Source of the DNA: Verrucomicrobiia bacterium
Lineage (GTDB): Bacteria; Verrucomicrobiota; Verrucomicrobiia; Limisphaerales; JADLHS01
Direction: 5' to 3'
Length of the DNA stretch: 64,000 bases
Assembly: GCA_011525685.1 (NCBI GenBank)
Contig: WYBW01000181.1
Span: 1-64,000, forward strand
Shown here: positions 44,058 to 53,274 of the stretch, piece after piece
How the letters are laid out: each line of letters starts with the position of its first letter
Numbering within the stretch: position 1 is the stretch's first letter
The notes under the pieces: model-generated
Seen by the model: only the letters and a program-made list of their open reading frames with translations
What the model was told of the DNA's origin: nothing
Databases searched by the model: none
Translations under genes and position numbers: made by a program

Positions 44058-47000
44058 GCGATTTCACTCCGCAACAACAGGCTGCCATCACCGGACGCGG
44101 CAATCTGCTCGTGGTCGCCGGCGCGGGCACGGGCAAAACGCATACACTGGTGTCGAGGTGTCTGCGCTTCGTGGTCGAGGAACGCGTCTCATTCGAGAAC
44201 CTCTTGATGGTGACGTTTACCGAGGCCGCCGCGGCGGAGATGCGGGCGCGGATGCGGGAGGAATTGCAGCGGTTGCGGGCCGGCGACCCTGCGAACGAGC
44301 ACCTGGCGCAACAACTCGCTTTGCTCGACACGGCCCGCATCAGCACGCTGCACAGTTTCTGCCTGCAACTGGCGCGGGAACATTTCCACGAACTGGGGCT
44401 GGACCCGCAGTTCAGCGTGCTGGACGAAGCGCAGACCCGCCCGCTCGCCCGTCAGGCGCTGGACGAGCTGATGGAGGAATATTACACGCGCGAAGATGCC
44501 GCGGCGCAGGCCGTTCAGGCGCTGGTGCGCACCGTCGGGCAGGGAGGGGACGACCGCATCCGCAAGCTGATTCTGAAACTCCACAGGCATTCGCAATCCC
44601 TGGCCAATCCGGCGGGCTGGCTGGACGAGCAACAAGGGCGCTTTGAAAAGTCCGAGCCGGAGGAATGGCGGCAATGGTTTCTGGAGGGTGTGGCCGAGTG
44701 GCGCGAGGAGTTCCTTGACTCCATCGCTTCCTTCTCGGGCCAGGCGCCGGCCGCGCGGCTTTGTCACGAGGCACTCCGCCAGTGCCCCTCGTCACCTCAA
44801 CTCAGCGATGCCATCGCAGTCTTGCGGGCGGTTCAAGCTGCTGATCAATCCCACAACTGGCCGCGTGGCACGAAAGGGAAGGTGCGCGAGCCGCTCGAGG
44901 ACTTCTTCGAGGGTGCGACGTTTCTTGCGTCGTTGTTGCCGGACGAGCCGGGGAAAGATCCGCTGGCGCAAGACTGGGATTGGGCGCGGCCGCACCTGCT
45001 GGCGCTCCTGGCGCTGACGCGCGAGTTCACGGCGCGCTTCACCGCCGCCAAGCGCGAAGTGGCGGGGGTGGATTTTGCCGACCTCGAGCAATGCGCCCTG
45101 CGCCTGCTGCGCGAGCCGGCCATTGCCGGCGAATGGCGCGCGCGGTTGAGCCAGATTTTCGTGGATGAGTATCAAGACATCAATGCCGCCCAGGACGCCA
45201 TTCTCACCGCGCTGAGTCGAAGCGGCGAGGACGCCAACCGATTCATGGTGGGAGACGTGAAGCAGAGCATCTATCGCTTCCGGCTCGCGAATCCAAAAAT
45301 CTTTGGCACTTACGATGCACGCTGGTCGCGACCAGATGCCGATGGTCGGCGCGTTCCGCTGACGGAAAACTTCCGCAGCCACCAGGCATTGTTGGAGTTC
45401 GTGAACCCATTCTTCGCCGCCTTGATGCGACCGGAAGTCGGCGGCGTGACTTACGAGGCGTTGGAATTTGGCGCGCCGGACAAGCGGAGTGAACTGGCGG
45501 TGAATGCCGGGGACGCTCCGCGAGTGGAGTTTCATCTTATCGCCAGAGCCGGGGAAGAGAACGACGCCGACTCTCAAGAGGGCGAGGCGGAGGCAGGAAA
45601 AGTTGGGCCCGATCTGCTGGCGACCGAGCGTGAGGCGCGGCTGGTGGCGCGGCTGCTGCGCGAGTTGAAGCTGGGCGGCCAACAGGTCTGGGACAGGCAG
45701 CAAAAGGCTTTTCGCGCGGTCAAGTGGAGTGACATGGCGGTCTTGTTGCGATCCCCGTCAGGCCGGGCGGAAGCGTTCGCGATGGAATTCAGCCGGGCCG
45801 GCGTGCCTTTGATGGCGGGCCGCGACGGATTCTTCGAGAGCCTTGAAGTGTCCGATTTGTTGAACCTGCTGCGGTTGCTGGACAATCCATTGCAGGACGT
45901 GCCCCTGGCGGCGGTGTTGCGCTCGCCGCTGGTGGGGTTGTCCGTTGACGAGTTGGCGGAAATTCGCGCCAGCAATTCCGCGAAACCGTTCTGGACGGCG
46001 ATGGCCCGATGGCGGGAGGACGTGTTGCGTGGCGCGTGTTCCACCAAAGGTTCAGCGCCGCAACCGAATGGCCTCCCCCTCGTGGGGGAGGGAGAGAACG
46101 CCGCAAGCCAGACGCAAACCGGCTCATCCGCTCTTTTCCGCAAGGTGGATTTGTTTGTCACCCAGTTCAACCAGTGGCGGGAGCTCATCCGCCAAACTTC
46201 GCTTTCGCATTGCCTGGAGACGGCGCTCGCGGAGACGCATTTTGAGGCCATGCTGCTGGCGGGCGCGCGTGGTGAGGAGCGCCTGCGCAACGTGCGGCGT
46301 CTGCTCGATCTGGCGCGGCAGTTCGATCCGTATCAGCGCCAGGGTTTGTATCGCTTCCTGCGGTTCGTCGAGGCGCAGGAGGAGGAGGAGCTGGATCTGC
46401 AACCTGCGCCGGCGCCGGCCGGGGACGCGGTGCAACTGATGAGCGTTCACAGAAGCAAGGGGTTGGAGTTTCCCGTGGTGGTGCTGGCGTGTCTGGGCAC
46501 GCGCTTCAACGAGCGTGACCTGAACGAATCGGTGCTGTTGAGTGAACGTCACGGGCTTTGCCCGAAAATAACGCCACCGGAACCGCCGGGAAGCTATGCC
46601 AGTCTGCCGTATTGGTTGGCCCGGCGCCGCGAACGGCTCGAGCTGCGCGGCGAGGAATTGCGGCTGCTGTACGTGGCCATGACGCGGGCGCGCGACCGGC
46701 TGATCCTCACTGGAACTTCGAATCGCAAGACGGGCAACGTGCGCTGGCCGGGCAACGCGCCGCAACCCATCAGCACCGCGGAGCTGGCGAGTGCGCGGAG
46801 CCAGTTGGACTGGTTTTTGCAGTGGCTGCCGCGGGCAACGGCCGAGGCCGACTGGCCGGACGAACTGCGCGGCCGAAACGGCCTTCTGAGTTGGCGACTC
46901 TACGATGAAAATGACGCGGTGTTCGCCGAGGAAGCGCCAGCCGCAACCTCGAAGGGGACGCCAGCCGGCCAAGGCGACCAGGACCTTCCGCGGTTGATCG

Positions 47001-47728
47001 AGCATTTGAAGGACCGGCTGGCGTGGACATATCCCTTCACGCCCGCGGCGCAAACCGTGGCCAAGAGTTCGGTCTCGGCGATTCGTCGCCGGGCCGTCGG
47101 GGACGAGGAGGAGGAAGCGCGGCGAATGTTTGAAGCGCGGACCATGCGCGTGATGAAGCGGATGAAACATGCGGCCGAAACTGGCAAGCTCTCCGCCATT
47201 GAACGCGGCAGCGCCCACCATCTCTTTCTGCAATTCATGGATTTATACCACACTTTCAGCGTGGGTGATTTGAAAGCTCAAGCGGAGACATTGGTGCGGA
47301 CAGGCCGGATGAAGCCGGAGGAAGTGGCGGCGCTGGATTGGGCAGCGATGATCGCTTTCTGGCAGTCCGATCTGGGCGGGCGCATCCGGGCCGAGGTCGG
47401 CGGGGTGCGGCGTGAACAGGCGTTCACCGCGCGGTTCACGCCAGCGGAACTGGCCGCCGTTACGGGCGAGGATTCAACCGGTTTGCGGGAGGAATTCGTG
47501 GTGGTGCAAGGCGTGGCCGATCTCGTGGTGTTGCGTCCGCACGAGCTTTGGCTGGTGGATTTCAAGACGGATGAAATCAACGCCGAAGCAGTGCCGGCCA
47601 GGGCGAAGCACTACGAGCCGCAGTTGAGGCTTTACCGGTTGTCTCTGGAACGGATTTACGGAAGGCGGGTGACGGAAGCCTGGTTGCACTTTTTGTCACC
47701 GCGCATGACGGTTCGGGCAGGGGAGTGA
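44054..47728 (+). CDS. addA: AddA-type helicase-nuclease subunit (UvrD-like)
   Basis: 1224 residues from ATG 44054 (MSDFTPQQQAAITGRG), overlapping the addB stop. Superfamily 1 motifs: VVAGAGTGKTHTL with K28, VTFTEAAAAEMRARM, ISTLHSFCLQLAREHF, IFVDEYQDINAAQ, GDVKQSIYRFRLANP, LMSVHRSKGLEFPVVVLA and LRLLYVAMTRARDRLIL. The C-terminal PD-(D/E)XK nuclease has QGVADLVVLRPHELWLVDFKTD near residue 1170. AddA carries the motor and one nuclease. Residues about 665-690 (PNGLPLVGEGENAASQ) come from a small hairpin repeat inserted in frame (46072-46091). Confidence 0.92.
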   Translation: MSDFTPQQQAAITGRGNLLVVAGAGTGKTHTLVSRCLRFVVEERVSFENLLMVTFTEAAAAEMRARMREELQRLRAGDPANEHLAQQLALLDTARISTLHSFCLQLAREHFHELGLDPQFSVLDEAQTRPLARQALDELMEEYYTREDAAAQAVQALVRTVGQGGDDRIRKLILKLHRHSQSLANPAGWLDEQQGRFEKSEPEEWRQWFLEGVAEWREEFLDSIASFSGQAPAARLCHEALRQCPSSPQLSDAIAVLRAVQAADQSHNWPRGTKGKVREPLEDFFEGATFLASLLPDEPGKDPLAQDWDWARPHLLALLALTREFTARFTAAKREVAGVDFADLEQCALRLLREPAIAGEWRARLSQIFVDEYQDINAAQDAILTALSRSGEDANRFMVGDVKQSIYRFRLANPKIFGTYDARWSRPDADGRRVPLTENFRSHQALLEFVNPFFAALMRPEVGGVTYEALEFGAPDKRSELAVNAGDAPRVEFHLIARAGEENDADSQEGEAEAGKVGPDLLATEREARLVARLLRELKLGGQQVWDRQQKAFRAVKWSDMAVLLRSPSGRAEAFAMEFSRAGVPLMAGRDGFFESLEVSDLLNLLRLLDNPLQDVPLAAVLRSPLVGLSVDELAEIRASNSAKPFWTAMARWREDVLRGACSTKGSAPQPNGLPLVGEGENAASQTQTGSSALFRKVDLFVTQFNQWRELIRQTSLSHCLETALAETHFEAMLLAGARGEERLRNVRRLLDLARQFDPYQRQGLYRFLRFVEAQEEEELDLQPAPAPAGDAVQLMSVHRSKGLEFPVVVLACLGTRFNERDLNESVLLSERHGLCPKITPPEPPGSYASLPYWLARRRERLELRGEELRLLYVAMTRARDRLILTGTSNRKTGNVRWPGNAPQPISTAELASARSQLDWFLQWLPRATAEADWPDELRGRNGLLSWRLYDENDAVFAEEAPAATSKGTPAGQGDQDLPRLIEHLKDRLAWTYPFTPAAQTVAKSSVSAIRRRAVGDEEEEARRMFEARTMRVMKRMKHAAETGKLSAIERGSAHHLFLQFMDLYHTFSVGDLKAQAETLVRTGRMKPEEVAALDWAAMIAFWQSDLGGRIRAEVGGVRREQAFTARFTPAELAAVTGEDSTGLREEFVVVQGVADLVVLRPHELWLVDFKTDEINAEAVPARAKHYEPQLRLYRLSLERIYGRRVTEAWLHFLSPRMTVRAGE
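46072..46091 (+). repeat. Hairpin repeat inside addA
   Basis: Perfect 8-bp stem CCTCCCCC-tcgt-GGGGGAGG within the coding region, translated as GLPLVGEG. It resembles the intergenic CCCTCTCCC hairpins at 21.3 kb and keeps the frame. Confidence 0.6.
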
Positions 47729-47732
47729 AATG

Positions 47733-47832
47733 CCCAAGGACCATAGGACCCAAATACCCAAGGGGTGATTGCCCTGATCGAGGTGGGTGATTCCATGGGA
47801 ACTTGGGTATTTGGGTGTTTGGATCCTTTGGG
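47733..47832. repeat. Inverted repeat between addA and the GrpE-like gene
   Basis: Arms 47733-47762 and 47802-47832 share a perfect 14-bp core (CCCAAATACCCAAG at 47749-47762, complement at 47802-47815) plus imperfect outer parts (CCCAAGGA / TCCTTTGGG). The spacer is 39 bp. It lies between convergent genes and may act as a bidirectional transcript end, although there is no T-run. Confidence 0.7.
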
Positions 47833-47906
47833 TTGCCGGATGGGCCGGCAATTCAGGTCCCCAATCCCAATTGGGACGCCGCCAAAAATCGAAGCGGTTC
47901 TCGGCC

Positions 47907-48779
47907 TCACGCCGTCGCGTCGGCCTTGGATTCGAGCGGCAACTGGCTTTGATTGGTATCCGGTGCGGGAGATTCTCCCTCGCTCTTTTCTGGCGCGCCG
48001 TTGGCCTCCGCGCGGACCAGAATCGGCCGGATGAATCTTCCTTGGAAAGTGTAGCCGGTGGCGAGCGTTTCGGCCACGACGGCGCCCTCGGGTGGCGTCT
48101 TGCCTTCGGCGAGTTGGTGGCGTTTGCCATCGAAAGGCTCATCCGGGCTGGCGACCAGAGGCACCAAGCCCACCCGGCGCGCCGCGTCGCGACAGGCGTT
48201 TTGGAACTGGGTGAGCTGGCCGATCAAACTGGTCTGGCCTGAGCGTTCAGCGGCATGGTAGAGCGCATAGACGTGGTCCAGCGTATGCACCAGCACGTTC
48301 AACCAATCCCCTTCCGCGCGCTTCAGTTTCTCGACTTCGAGGCGGAGGTTGGTTTTCTCGCCCTGGTTGAGCTTCTCCATGAACTCGCTGAAATCGCGGA
48401 CCTCGGCGGCCATGCGTTCGGAGATTTCCCGCGCAAGGGCGGCGGTTTTGTCCGCCTGATCCTGAGCCGATTGCCAGTGATTGGTGGCGCTGCTGATCTG
48501 AGCCGCCACGGTTTCAAGCTTCTGAATCTTCTCGGTGACGGATTCCAGTGTGCTGGCCTCGATCCGCTTGAGCAGGGCGCGATATTCCAGCAGGTAGGGC
48601 ATGATCCCGAATGCGGCCCCCAGAATTACGCACACTCCGCAGGCGGTGATTTCCCAACGGCCCAGCGGGTATTTGCTCTCCCAATAGATGAAAAACGCCA
48701 TTCCCAGAAGGAAAGCGTCGCCCAGAAAAAACGGCCACTTCGGCATCCGGAGTTCCAATCGGTCGCGCATCGCGTTCAT
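47907..48779 (-). CDS. Membrane-anchored GrpE-like protein
   Basis: A 290-residue protein. Two hydrophobic helices lie at about residues 15-33 and 44-62 (WPFFLGDAFLLGMAFFIYW and ITACGVCVILGAAFGIM). A long coiled coil follows at about 66-160. The C-terminal part looks like a GrpE head: NVLVHTLDHVYALYHAAE, FQNACRDAARRVGLVPLVASPDEPFDGKRHQLAEGK and AVVAETLATGYTFQGRFIRPILVRA, matching the GrpE end pattern (GTVVE-x5-GY-x7-RPA-x-V). GrpE is the nucleotide exchange factor of DnaK and is normally soluble and about 200 residues. The membrane anchor is unusual; no dnaK or dnaJ is nearby. Confidence 0.75.
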   Translation of the reverse strand: MNAMRDRLELRMPKWPFFLGDAFLLGMAFFIYWESKYPLGRWEITACGVCVILGAAFGIMPYLLEYRALLKRIEASTLESVTEKIQKLETVAAQISSATNHWQSAQDQADKTAALAREISERMAAEVRDFSEFMEKLNQGEKTNLRLEVEKLKRAEGDWLNVLVHTLDHVYALYHAAERSGQTSLIGQLTQFQNACRDAARRVGLVPLVASPDEPFDGKRHQLAEGKTPPEGAVVAETLATGYTFQGRFIRPILVRAEANGAPEKSEGESPAPDTNQSQLPLESKADATA

Positions 48780-48857
48780 TCATAAGGAATTCGTTTCTCC
48801 AGTTCAAGCAGATGCGCCGGGCGAAAAAGCGAGCCGGACGTGCGAATCGCCGCTTCC

Positions 48858-50000
48858 TCACGCGGACCTGCGGCGCAACAATTCTTCGTAGAACTTTTCG
48901 ACGCCCGAAACGTGGCGTTCCAGCGAGAAATCCTCCCTGGCCCGCGCAGCGGCGGTGTCGCCCATTCTCTTACGCAAGGCCTGATCGGCGGCCAAGGTGA
49001 GAATCCTCTGCGCAAGTTCCTGCGGATTGTCGTTGAAAAGAAACCCGCTTTGGCCGTCATCAATGAACTCCGGCAACATGCCGGTTTTGTTGGCGATCAC
49101 CGGAATGCCCATCGCCAGGGCTTCGCGCATGGCGCGGGCCGTGCCGTCCGAGCCAGCGATCATGAACACAAAAATGTCCATGCTGGCCAGGCCATCGAGA
49201 TAGCGATCAGTCAGGTAGCCGGCCAGCACGACGTTCTGAGCCAGGCCCATCTCGTGAATCGGGCGGAGGATGGTTTCCTCCATCTGACTGCTGCGGCCGA
49301 CGAGCATGGCCTTGACCCGGGGATTCTGTTTGAGCACGAGTCGCATGGCCTCGAAAAACGTTTCCATCTTGCGGTACTTCTGAAAGCGGGCAACGACACC
49401 CACGACGACGTCTGAATCGGTGAAGCCCAACTCGGCGCGGAAGGCGCGATTGCCGGCGCCCGGATGAAATGTCGTGGTGTCGAGCGCCGGATTGATGCGA
49501 GCGATGCGGTCGGCGCTGATGCCGAAATCCTGGATCAACTTCGCCTGCGCCTGCTCCGAGAAGGTGAGGACGCCGTCCGAGAGTTTCCGCAGGAGCAGCC
49601 GGCTGAGAGGGTTGGGCTTGAAGGAGTCCCGCTGGTGATCGGTGCGCACCACCAGTGCTCGTGTGCCCGACCAGCGCGCGGCCAGCGCACCGAGAATGTG
49701 ATCGTGCGAGAGGTTGGTATTGATGATTTGGAAGTTCTCCTGCCGGATGAACCGCTTGAGCTGGAAGACGTCCACCGGGTTGTCAGTCAATGAAAAGTGG
49801 TGGTTGAGCCGGAATTGATCCGTACCCTTGACGCCGGTTGCCGCGACCAGAGCCGCAACGCTTTTCGGGGCGGCAAGGGGCGGCTTGCGATAGGCGAGGG
49901 TGACGTCATGTCCCCGGCTTTGAAGTTGTCCGCACAGTGTCACCACGGGCTCAGAGGGCCCCGTCAATTTCCAGTCGCTGAGGAGGTGAAGAATTTTCAA
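48858..50000 (-). CDS. Glycosyltransferase family 4
   Basis: A 380-residue GT-B protein. The N-terminal MKILHLLSDWKLTGPSEPVVTLCGQLQSRGHDVTLAY is the acceptor-side Rossmann fold. The donor half has VVVGVVARFQKYRKMETFFEAM, AMLVGRSSQ, NVVLAGYLTDRYLDGLASMDIFVFM and the GT4 E-x7-E motif region DGTARAMREALAMGIPVIANKTGMLPEFIDDG. It probably adds a sugar to the LPS core or another envelope glycan at the cytosolic face. The kinase gene lies 27 bp upstream on the same strand. Confidence 0.9.
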   Translation of the reverse strand: MKILHLLSDWKLTGPSEPVVTLCGQLQSRGHDVTLAYRKPPLAAPKSVAALVAATGVKGTDQFRLNHHFSLTDNPVDVFQLKRFIRQENFQIINTNLSHDHILGALAARWSGTRALVVRTDHQRDSFKPNPLSRLLLRKLSDGVLTFSEQAQAKLIQDFGISADRIARINPALDTTTFHPGAGNRAFRAELGFTDSDVVVGVVARFQKYRKMETFFEAMRLVLKQNPRVKAMLVGRSSQMEETILRPIHEMGLAQNVVLAGYLTDRYLDGLASMDIFVFMIAGSDGTARAMREALAMGIPVIANKTGMLPEFIDDGQSGFLFNDNPQELAQRILTLAADQALRKRMGDTAAARAREDFSLERHVSGVEKFYEELLRRRSA

Positions 50001-50027
50001 AGCTGCCTTGGTTGTTGCCGCTCAAGC

Positions 50028-51590
50028 TCAAGCCCGGACTTGGGCGATTTGCCGCCACCAGTGTCGCCAGTCGCCGCAGCGCCGCCTCCGGCAGTAGGCT
50101 TTCAGGAAGCGGGCAAAGTCGGAGCGGTTGCTCCGGCGATTTCGCTCGGCCGCCTGCGCCAGACGGGCGAGGTCGGCTGCCGCCTGCGCATCTTTGACGC
50201 GCCGGACGTAATGGATTCCGTCCAAATCCACGAAGCTGGGGCTGCCGCCCCCATCGAAAAGGATGTTGCCTTCCTTCAAGTCCCGGTGCGTGAAGCCGGC
50301 ATCGTGAAGCCGGGCAATCAACCGGGCGAGTGATTGAATCGCGCGGCGCTTGTCGCCCCTCCACTCGAACAAGCCCGTCGCTTGGGGAATTTCCTCCATG
50401 AGCAGGTAACTGCGCAGCGGGATGCCGCAACACTTTTGTTCCGCAAAAGCCTGCACACGGGCGGTCGGAATCCCGGCCAGTTCAAGATGCATCGCGCGGA
50501 AAAAGCACCGGCGGGCCTTCGAGCCACGGACGAGGTCTTTGAAAAGGTTGCGCCATTTCCGGAAGTTGTAGCGTTTCAACACCAGGCCGTCTTGCGCGCT
50601 GACGGCAGAACTGCGACTCGGTTTCAGCACTCGTCCGCGCGTCAGGAATTCGTCCGGCGAATCCATGATCGCCTTGGCGGGTGCATTCACCAATGACTGC
50701 CGCACCCACCAACGCAAACCGCAGTGTGACTCAATGACCAATTCGTCCAGTCGCTGTCCGCCTTGCCGGACCCAGGGTTTGGGCAGGAGTTCCCGGCGAA
50801 GTTCACGCGGTGACAGTTGTGGAGTCCGTGCCCGGCAATACTCCACCAGAAACCAATGATGCTCGCGAATGGTGACGGGGTTGCGCGCGAGGGCGTGGCG
50901 CAAGTCCGCCAACGCCTCCGACAAGGAAACACGCTCGCAGGGCTGAACACCGTCGAGATCAATCAACACCATTTCCGCACGGGACGGCGAACGGAGGCGG
51001 ATCATGAAATTGGTGCGGACGGGATCGGCGTGGGTGTAATCGGCGTTGTGCAGCGCAGCCAACATCCGGGCAAACGCGCGGAAGACGGGCACGCGGTAGT
51101 CTCCGTCCAGAGTCAGACGTTCATGATCATACCACGAACGAAAACCGGTCACTTCCTCCATGATCAGACAGGTGGCGGCAAGATGCAGGCCGAACCGCTT
51201 TTCGCCGGCTGCCAAGTGTCGGGCGGTAGCGATGCCCACTCGCTCCAGTTCGCGGGCCAGCCTGAACGCGCGGCGCGCACGCGAAGGACGAAACCAGTCC
51301 TTTACGTAGTGCCGGACACCGCGGGGCGTGGAGTACTTGATAATCAGGGGACAGGGATGCTCGCGGAGTTGAATCCGTGAAACACGTGTGCTCGGGCTGG
51401 GGGGAATGCGTTCAATGATTTCTGCCGGCGGCAGCAGCAGTTTCTCCGGAGAAGCCAGCCACGCCCTGAATTCAGAGCCGGTCCACCGCGGTTCTACTTC
51501 CCACCGCCACGAGCCAATTGAGAAGCAATCGCCGACTTCGGTCAACGGCTTGTCCGCCGGCTGGAAGATCGGTGAATTGGCGGGTGGCAT
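50028..51590 (-). CDS. Tandem-domain WaaP/Kdo-kinase-like protein
   Basis: A 520-residue protein made of two fused kinase-like domains of the lipopolysaccharide-kinase type. Domain 1 (about 75-265): Lys85 in PLIIKYSTPRG, MEEVTGF, then HADPVRTNF (H187, D189, N194) and LIDLDG (D211). Domain 2 (about 330-515): Lys339 in LVLKRYNFRKWRN, LLMEEIPQATGLF, HRDLKEGNILF (H435, D437, N442) and VDLDGIHYV (D455). Both keep the key catalytic residues, so both may be active. WaaP-type kinases phosphorylate heptose or Kdo of the LPS core. It is transcribed with a methyltransferase and a GT4 gene. Confidence 0.88.
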   Translation of the reverse strand: MPPANSPIFQPADKPLTEVGDCFSIGSWRWEVEPRWTGSEFRAWLASPEKLLLPPAEIIERIPPSPSTRVSRIQLREHPCPLIIKYSTPRGVRHYVKDWFRPSRARRAFRLARELERVGIATARHLAAGEKRFGLHLAATCLIMEEVTGFRSWYDHERLTLDGDYRVPVFRAFARMLAALHNADYTHADPVRTNFMIRLRSPSRAEMVLIDLDGVQPCERVSLSEALADLRHALARNPVTIREHHWFLVEYCRARTPQLSPRELRRELLPKPWVRQGGQRLDELVIESHCGLRWWVRQSLVNAPAKAIMDSPDEFLTRGRVLKPSRSSAVSAQDGLVLKRYNFRKWRNLFKDLVRGSKARRCFFRAMHLELAGIPTARVQAFAEQKCCGIPLRSYLLMEEIPQATGLFEWRGDKRRAIQSLARLIARLHDAGFTHRDLKEGNILFDGGGSPSFVDLDGIHYVRRVKDAQAAADLARLAQAAERNRRSNRSDFARFLKAYCRRRRCGDWRHWWRQIAQVRA

Positions 51591-51659
51591 GCTTGTTGAT
51601 TCAGTTCTCGGTTACCATTGGACGGCAATGGAATTCAGCCCGCAATGCCGGTCAGCCGT

Positions 51660-52478
51660 TCAGGGCTTTTGATAGAGCGAGCGATGGCGCAATTCCCGGT
51701 AGCCGAGCTCTTTCAAACGCCGGCGGACTGGCGCGAGGTTGAGCGACACATGCAGGTAATCAGGATCGTGATTCTCAAGGTTGGCAAACAGGAATCCACC
51801 CGGCTGGAGGACGGCGTCAAATGCCTCCAGATACGCAAGCGGTTCGTGCAGGTGCTCGAATACTTCGCTGGCGATCAGCAGGCTGCACGATGGCAACGAC
51901 GGGATCGGTTGTTCGGCCGTGCAGGAGGCGAATCTGGCCGGCAAGCCTTGTTGCTGGCAGAACCATTTCAGAAAGTCCAAGCGGAACGTGGGGATGTCTG
52001 CCAGAAAGAGTTGGGGCGAGCGGCCCAGCGTCTTGAGATACATCGCAAGCGTGATCGGGATTTGCGCCATGCCGCAGCCGAAGTCGAGAATGAGCGGCTT
52101 GTCCTTGTCAAAGAGCGGCTGGAGTTCCGGCAGATAGCCGGGCCACTCCGGAACGCGAATGCTCAACTGGCGCAAGCCATGCAGGCGGGCGTGCATTTGA
52201 TAGGCCTCGAACACCTCCGTGGGATCGTGGCTGCAAAAAACTTGATGGATGTGTTGGGTCAAATCGCAGAAGAGCCGAAAGGAGTTTCCCGAGTGGCCGC
52301 CTCGCAGGGCGGCCCAAGAATCCTCGAAGCGGCGGCGGCTCTCTTCCTGCGTGAGGCCGAGGCGCTGACCATTCCATTCGCAAAACGCCTGTTGCCAGCG
52401 GTTGAGCGACTTCGGCGCGGCTCCGCGGATGAATTTGTGTTCAAAGAATCCACGCCAGGCCTTAGAGAGCTTGCTCAT
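51660..52478 (-). CDS. Class I SAM-dependent methyltransferase
   Basis: A 272-residue protein. The SAM-binding motif is LILDFGCGMAQIPITLAMYL, followed by LFLADIPTFRLDFLKW, LLIASEVFEHLHEPLAYLEAF and LQPGGFLFANLENH. An N-terminal extension of about 125 residues (SKAWRGFFEHKFIRGAAPKSLNRW onwards) precedes it. It probably modifies a glycan or lipid of the neighbouring glycosyltransferase and kinase pathway; substrate unknown. Divergent from the acetyltransferase gene. Confidence 0.87.
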   Translation of the reverse strand: MSKLSKAWRGFFEHKFIRGAAPKSLNRWQQAFCEWNGQRLGLTQEESRRRFEDSWAALRGGHSGNSFRLFCDLTQHIHQVFCSHDPTEVFEAYQMHARLHGLRQLSIRVPEWPGYLPELQPLFDKDKPLILDFGCGMAQIPITLAMYLKTLGRSPQLFLADIPTFRLDFLKWFCQQQGLPARFASCTAEQPIPSLPSCSLLIASEVFEHLHEPLAYLEAFDAVLQPGGFLFANLENHDPDYLHVSLNLAPVRRRLKELGYRELRHRSLYQKP

Positions 52479-52692
52479 CTCACGTCAAAATCGCCCGGAA
52501 TACTGCCTTAACTCAAGTTTGTTTTCCGCCACACCGCCGCAACCGTCTTCAGAATTGCTAAGCCCAGGTTGGAAATCAGGAAATTTCCGGTTGGGCGTCC
52601 GCCCACGCGCTTCCTCCGCAACAATCGCGCAAGCCGCCTGGCCGCTGCGAGCGAATGCCAAACCGGGATTGCGAGGCTGACCGTTTGCTCCC

Positions 52693-53274
52693 ATGATGGT
52701 CGCGGTCATGGCGCCTAAACACCTGATGCGCGGTTTATGGGTTCGCTTGCGGTTCCTCGGCCGGCCGATCCACGTGGATTGGCTGGCACGAGTTTGGACG
52801 CGGAGCACCATCCGCATCGTGGGTGGCGGCTCAGTCAGCATCGGGCCGGGCAGTCAGATTCATGACTACGTGATGTTGATGACTTACGGCGGAGACATCC
52901 GCGTGGGCGCGCGCTGCACCGTAAATCCGTTCTGTGTGCTCTACGGACATGGTGGTCTTACCGTCGGCAACGATGTGCGGATCGCCGCACACTGCGTTTT
53001 CATTCCGGCGAATCACCAATTCGACGACGTGAACAAACCAATCTGGCAGCAGGCTGAATCCCGGCTTGGCATTGTGGTCGAGGACGACGTTTGGATCGGC
53101 GCCGGTGTGCGCGTAATGGATGGTGTTCGTATCGGCCGCGGCTCGGTCATCGGTGCCGGAGCGGTGGTCACCAAGTCCATACCACCGGGCTCTGTGGCGG
53201 CGGGTGTGCCGGCGCGCGTCATCGGGCAACGGGGCAAGGTGCAGAGCAGTTCCGTCGCTGATGCCGTGAAATGA
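52693..53274 (+). CDS. Hexapeptide-repeat acyltransferase
   Basis: A 193-residue left-handed beta-helix protein. Hexapeptide turns are visible as RIVGGGSVSIGPGSQI, IRVGARCTVNPFCVLYG, LTVGNDVRIAAHCVFIPANHQF, IVVEDDVWIGAGVRVMDGVRIGRGSVIGAGAVVTKSIPPGSVAAGVPARVIG. The His in PANHQF is the usual catalytic position of such O-acetyltransferases. It probably acetylates a sugar of a surface glycan. The end overlaps the next glycosyltransferase gene by 4 bp. Confidence 0.9.
   Translation: MMVAVMAPKHLMRGLWVRLRFLGRPIHVDWLARVWTRSTIRIVGGGSVSIGPGSQIHDYVMLMTYGGDIRVGARCTVNPFCVLYGHGGLTVGNDVRIAAHCVFIPANHQFDDVNKPIWQQAESRLGIVVEDDVWIGAGVRVMDGVRIGRGSVIGAGAVVTKSIPPGSVAAGVPARVIGQRGKVQSSSVADAVK

Noticed and set aside
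39199-47728. Beta-CASP nuclease plus AddAB as an anti-phage system
   Set aside because: AddAB is a standard repair complex and the ribonuclease is a separate transcription unit 89 bp away; no defence-type partner is present.
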